64,000 nt of DNA from Bedellia somnulentella. Its lineage: Eukaryota > Arthropoda > Insecta > Lepidoptera > Bedelliidae. Position numbers and translations under genes: made by a program. The notes under the pieces are model-generated. The model saw only the letters and a list, made by a program, of their open reading frames with translations, did no database searches and was not told the origin of the DNA. Of this stretch, positions 62,274 to 64,000 are shown piece after piece (the stretch's first letter is position 1; every line of letters starts with the position of its first letter). The stretch covers positions 8,246,001 through 8,310,000 of the forward strand of contig OY755171.1 of NCBI GenBank assembly GCA_963576735.1, given 5' to 3'.

Positions 62274-62609
62274 CGCGCACAGGTGTTATAAAAATAACAC
62301 TAACAACAAAAAACGTAAAAGGATTATAACTAAATACTCGTAAGAGAAATAATGAACTTATTTCTATCTAAGAAATAAAAAGGCACGACTTTACTTGCTT
62401 GGTTGTATTTACGAGAATATATAAAAATAATTTATTTACATTTGACATTACATTGCCATCGACAAATAGTAATAATATAGCTCAGTTTATTCGTTCGATT
62501 ATTCGATTACATAATTTTCTCACTACGGTTGATAAGTTGGCAACATTATTTTAGGATTTGACATATCGACCTGTCAGTTTACTATCTTTGTTTAAAAATA
62601 CTATTATAG

Positions 62610-63730
62610 TAACTTTTCTTACAAACAAAATGTTCTTACAAACTCATTACGCAAAATCTTGGCCAAACACAAACTTGCTTTAAAAATAAAAAAAATAATA
62701 TTCGAACTGTCATAAATTTGACATGAAACCGTCAAAATTCTATCACATGTCACTAAACGTCACAATGCAAACTTAATTGATTTTTTTATATATATGTATA
62801 TATAATATTGATATTACAAATACCTGCCACTTTATTTAATTCTACCGTATTCTCTTAATCCAAAATTGTTCCTACTTTTGTTACTAATTATCAATTATTT
62901 CTATAAAATTTTATTGAAAATGAATAAAACTATGTTTTAAATGTTTGACAAGTATGAATTGTCAGGTTGTTAAATAAACAATTTTTTTATTTATTCGAAT
63001 AGGCTGTTTGTAAGTATATCCAAAGCTAAAAAATAATTAACGAGTAGAGACAAAATTTATGGAAAATAACACATAATAAACAATTTTCATTTTCATTATT
63101 AGATGTTTTGAAAACCAATTAATACATTTTTTTATCCCGAATAATAATTAATTAAATAAATGGTTTCTATTTAAAATTAAATATTTTACGTAACTAAACG
63201 TGAGATACAAACCTAACTACCTATATTGCTACCACTTATTCGTGAAGATGAAGCTAAATTTGAAGATTGCAAACTGGAACATTCATATGGTGTTTCTATA
63301 TTTATAAGAATTCTTTACGGAAGATTCTTTACGAACTGAAAATTACCCAAGAACATACATTTATATTTCAATCCTGGTAGTTCTCCACCATGACTATCGA
63401 ATAATAAAGCGTATATTTATCATACAAAAACTTGTATCAATAGTTCTTTGCTTATCTTACAGTGATTATGCTTTAGTTGCAAATATATAATAATATGTTC
63501 TAGATACTTATTTTTTTATTCATTTACTAGTGGACCTTCTCAAATTTGCACGATTATTATAAATTGAATATACGCCTGTGTTTCTTCGGGTCAATATTTA
63601 CTGGCACAGAAACTTGGAAACTGTGAATTATTGGCATTTAAAAAAACATTGCAACAAATTCCATATTTACACTAATCAGCCAATCATTTTTAAATCTTTT
63701 GTCTATAATATCTAATTTCCAAAAGAAGAG
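62610..63730. other. AT-rich stretch without recognised features
   Basis: No repeat family, splice-flanked exon or gene could be named here. It belongs to the presumed second intron of the NagA-family gene. Confidence 0.45.
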
Positions 63731-63734
63731 GTAT

Positions 63735-63935
63735 TTTTTTGTATGTAATGGGTTCCTAATTTCCCAACAGCTCAACCGATATACTTTCCAGTTTCTTTCA
63801 AAAGTAACATAGGCTATATATCATCACACGAAATATCATAGGGGTGTTGGTTATGAAACTGACATACATATATGGCTTTAGAAGAGACTAATTTCAACCC
63901 TCGACGCGGGTATTCTACCCATTGAGCTATCACTT
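63735..63935 (-). mobile_element. Helitron-like piece followed by a SINE A head
   Basis: 63735-63845 has 'AACATAGGCTATATATCATC' of the type found inside insect Helitrons. 63858-63935 carries 'GGCTTTAGAAGAGACTAATT', 'GGGTATTCTACCCATTGAGC' and 'TATCAC', the head of SINE A in minus orientation. The last 65 bases end in ACATACATACATATCAAC, a possible SINE B tail. Confidence 0.5.
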
Positions 63936-64000
63936 TAGCTTTAACATACATACATATCAACTGGTTTCCCAGAATACAGGCCTAGACTAGTTTGGGAACC

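Larger units (their letters stand above)
59951..62606 (-). mobile_element. Tc1/mariner-superfamily transposon with intron-bearing transposase gene, 2656 bp
   Basis: Inverted termini share GTATTTTTAAACAAAGATAG plus TAAACTGACAG exactly (59955-59985; complement at 62571-62601) and, further in, TGTTGCCAAC (59992-60001 and 62536-62545). TA lies at both edges (59949-59950, 62607-62608). One transposase gene fills the minus strand. Confidence 0.85.

Noticed and set aside
1..64000. CRISPR array, bacterial operon or viral genome segment
   Set aside because: No regularly spaced repeats, no ribosome-binding-site-led gene strings, and no viral structural or replication genes. The evenly recurring sequences are SINEs with different spacing and orientation.

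Overview
The window looks like nuclear DNA of an insect, most probably a moth or butterfly (inference). It is AT-rich, has intron-containing genes, and is packed with repeat types I associate with lepidopteran genomes: Helitrons, tRNA-derived SINEs, RTE- and jockey-type LINEs, mariner elements and small inverted-repeat transposons. I see no bacterial operons, CRISPR arrays, rRNA genes or convincing intact tRNA genes.

Only two host genes are well supported. The first, on the minus strand, encodes a secreted, probably GPI-anchored leucine-rich-repeat protein of 399 residues. Its three exons lie at 13790-13794 (only five coding bases, ATGAG), 11372-11513 (signal peptide plus the start of the cysteine cap) and 2364-3416 (LRR body, C-terminal cap and hydrophobic tail). 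The exons join in phase 2 and then phase 0. The 2.3-kb and 8.0-kb introns are filled with transposons. The second, on the plus strand, is the 5' part of the N-acetylglucosamine-6-phosphate deacetylase gene (AMDHD2/NagA family), with exons at 54107-54311 and 55531-55805. No further exon was recognised, so intron 2 probably runs past the right edge. Three other short GC- or CpG-rich stretches (about 15640-15790, 38150-38195, 48520-48665) could be promoters or first exons of further genes, but this is weak.

Region by region. 1-2250: old LINE fragments, then the 3' end of the LRR gene. 3416-11371 (LRR intron 2): an inverted-repeat DNA transposon (3830-6774) with an RTE LINE inserted in its left arm, a PIF/Harbinger-type element (8242-9792) and SINEs. 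11514-13789 (LRR intron 1): a Helitron (11857-13536) carrying a helicase remnant and two SINE B copies, one inside the other. 14000-25700: SINEs, a recently inserted LTR element remnant (20245-20883) and a local duplication (23.4-24.6 kb). 25700-30900: a LINE with a restriction-like endonuclease inserted in a SINE B, then a 1.4-kb inverted-repeat element with internal CGGC-rich repeats (28067-29462). 30900-38900: LINE-in-LINE and LINE-in-SINE nests and more Helitrons. 38900-53900: a 520-codon open RTE-like reverse transcriptase frame (40692-42254), relatives of it, tRNA-like SINE heads and a 1.3-kb mariner (49053-50348). 53900-64000: the NagA-family gene with repeats in its introns, and a 2.66-kb Tc1/mariner-superfamily element (59951-62606) whose transposase gene appears to carry an intron.

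Two SINE families dominate. SINE A has a tRNA-like head and ends in TAACA/TTATG repeats. SINE B, with more than 20 copies or fragments, has no clear tRNA-like head and ends in ATGT repeats. Both share a roughly 45-base 3' segment with the RTE-like LINE, including a small CCCC..GGG hairpin, suggesting that this LINE family supplied the machinery that spread both SINEs. Many insertions are nested with readable target-site duplications, so their relative order can be reconstructed.
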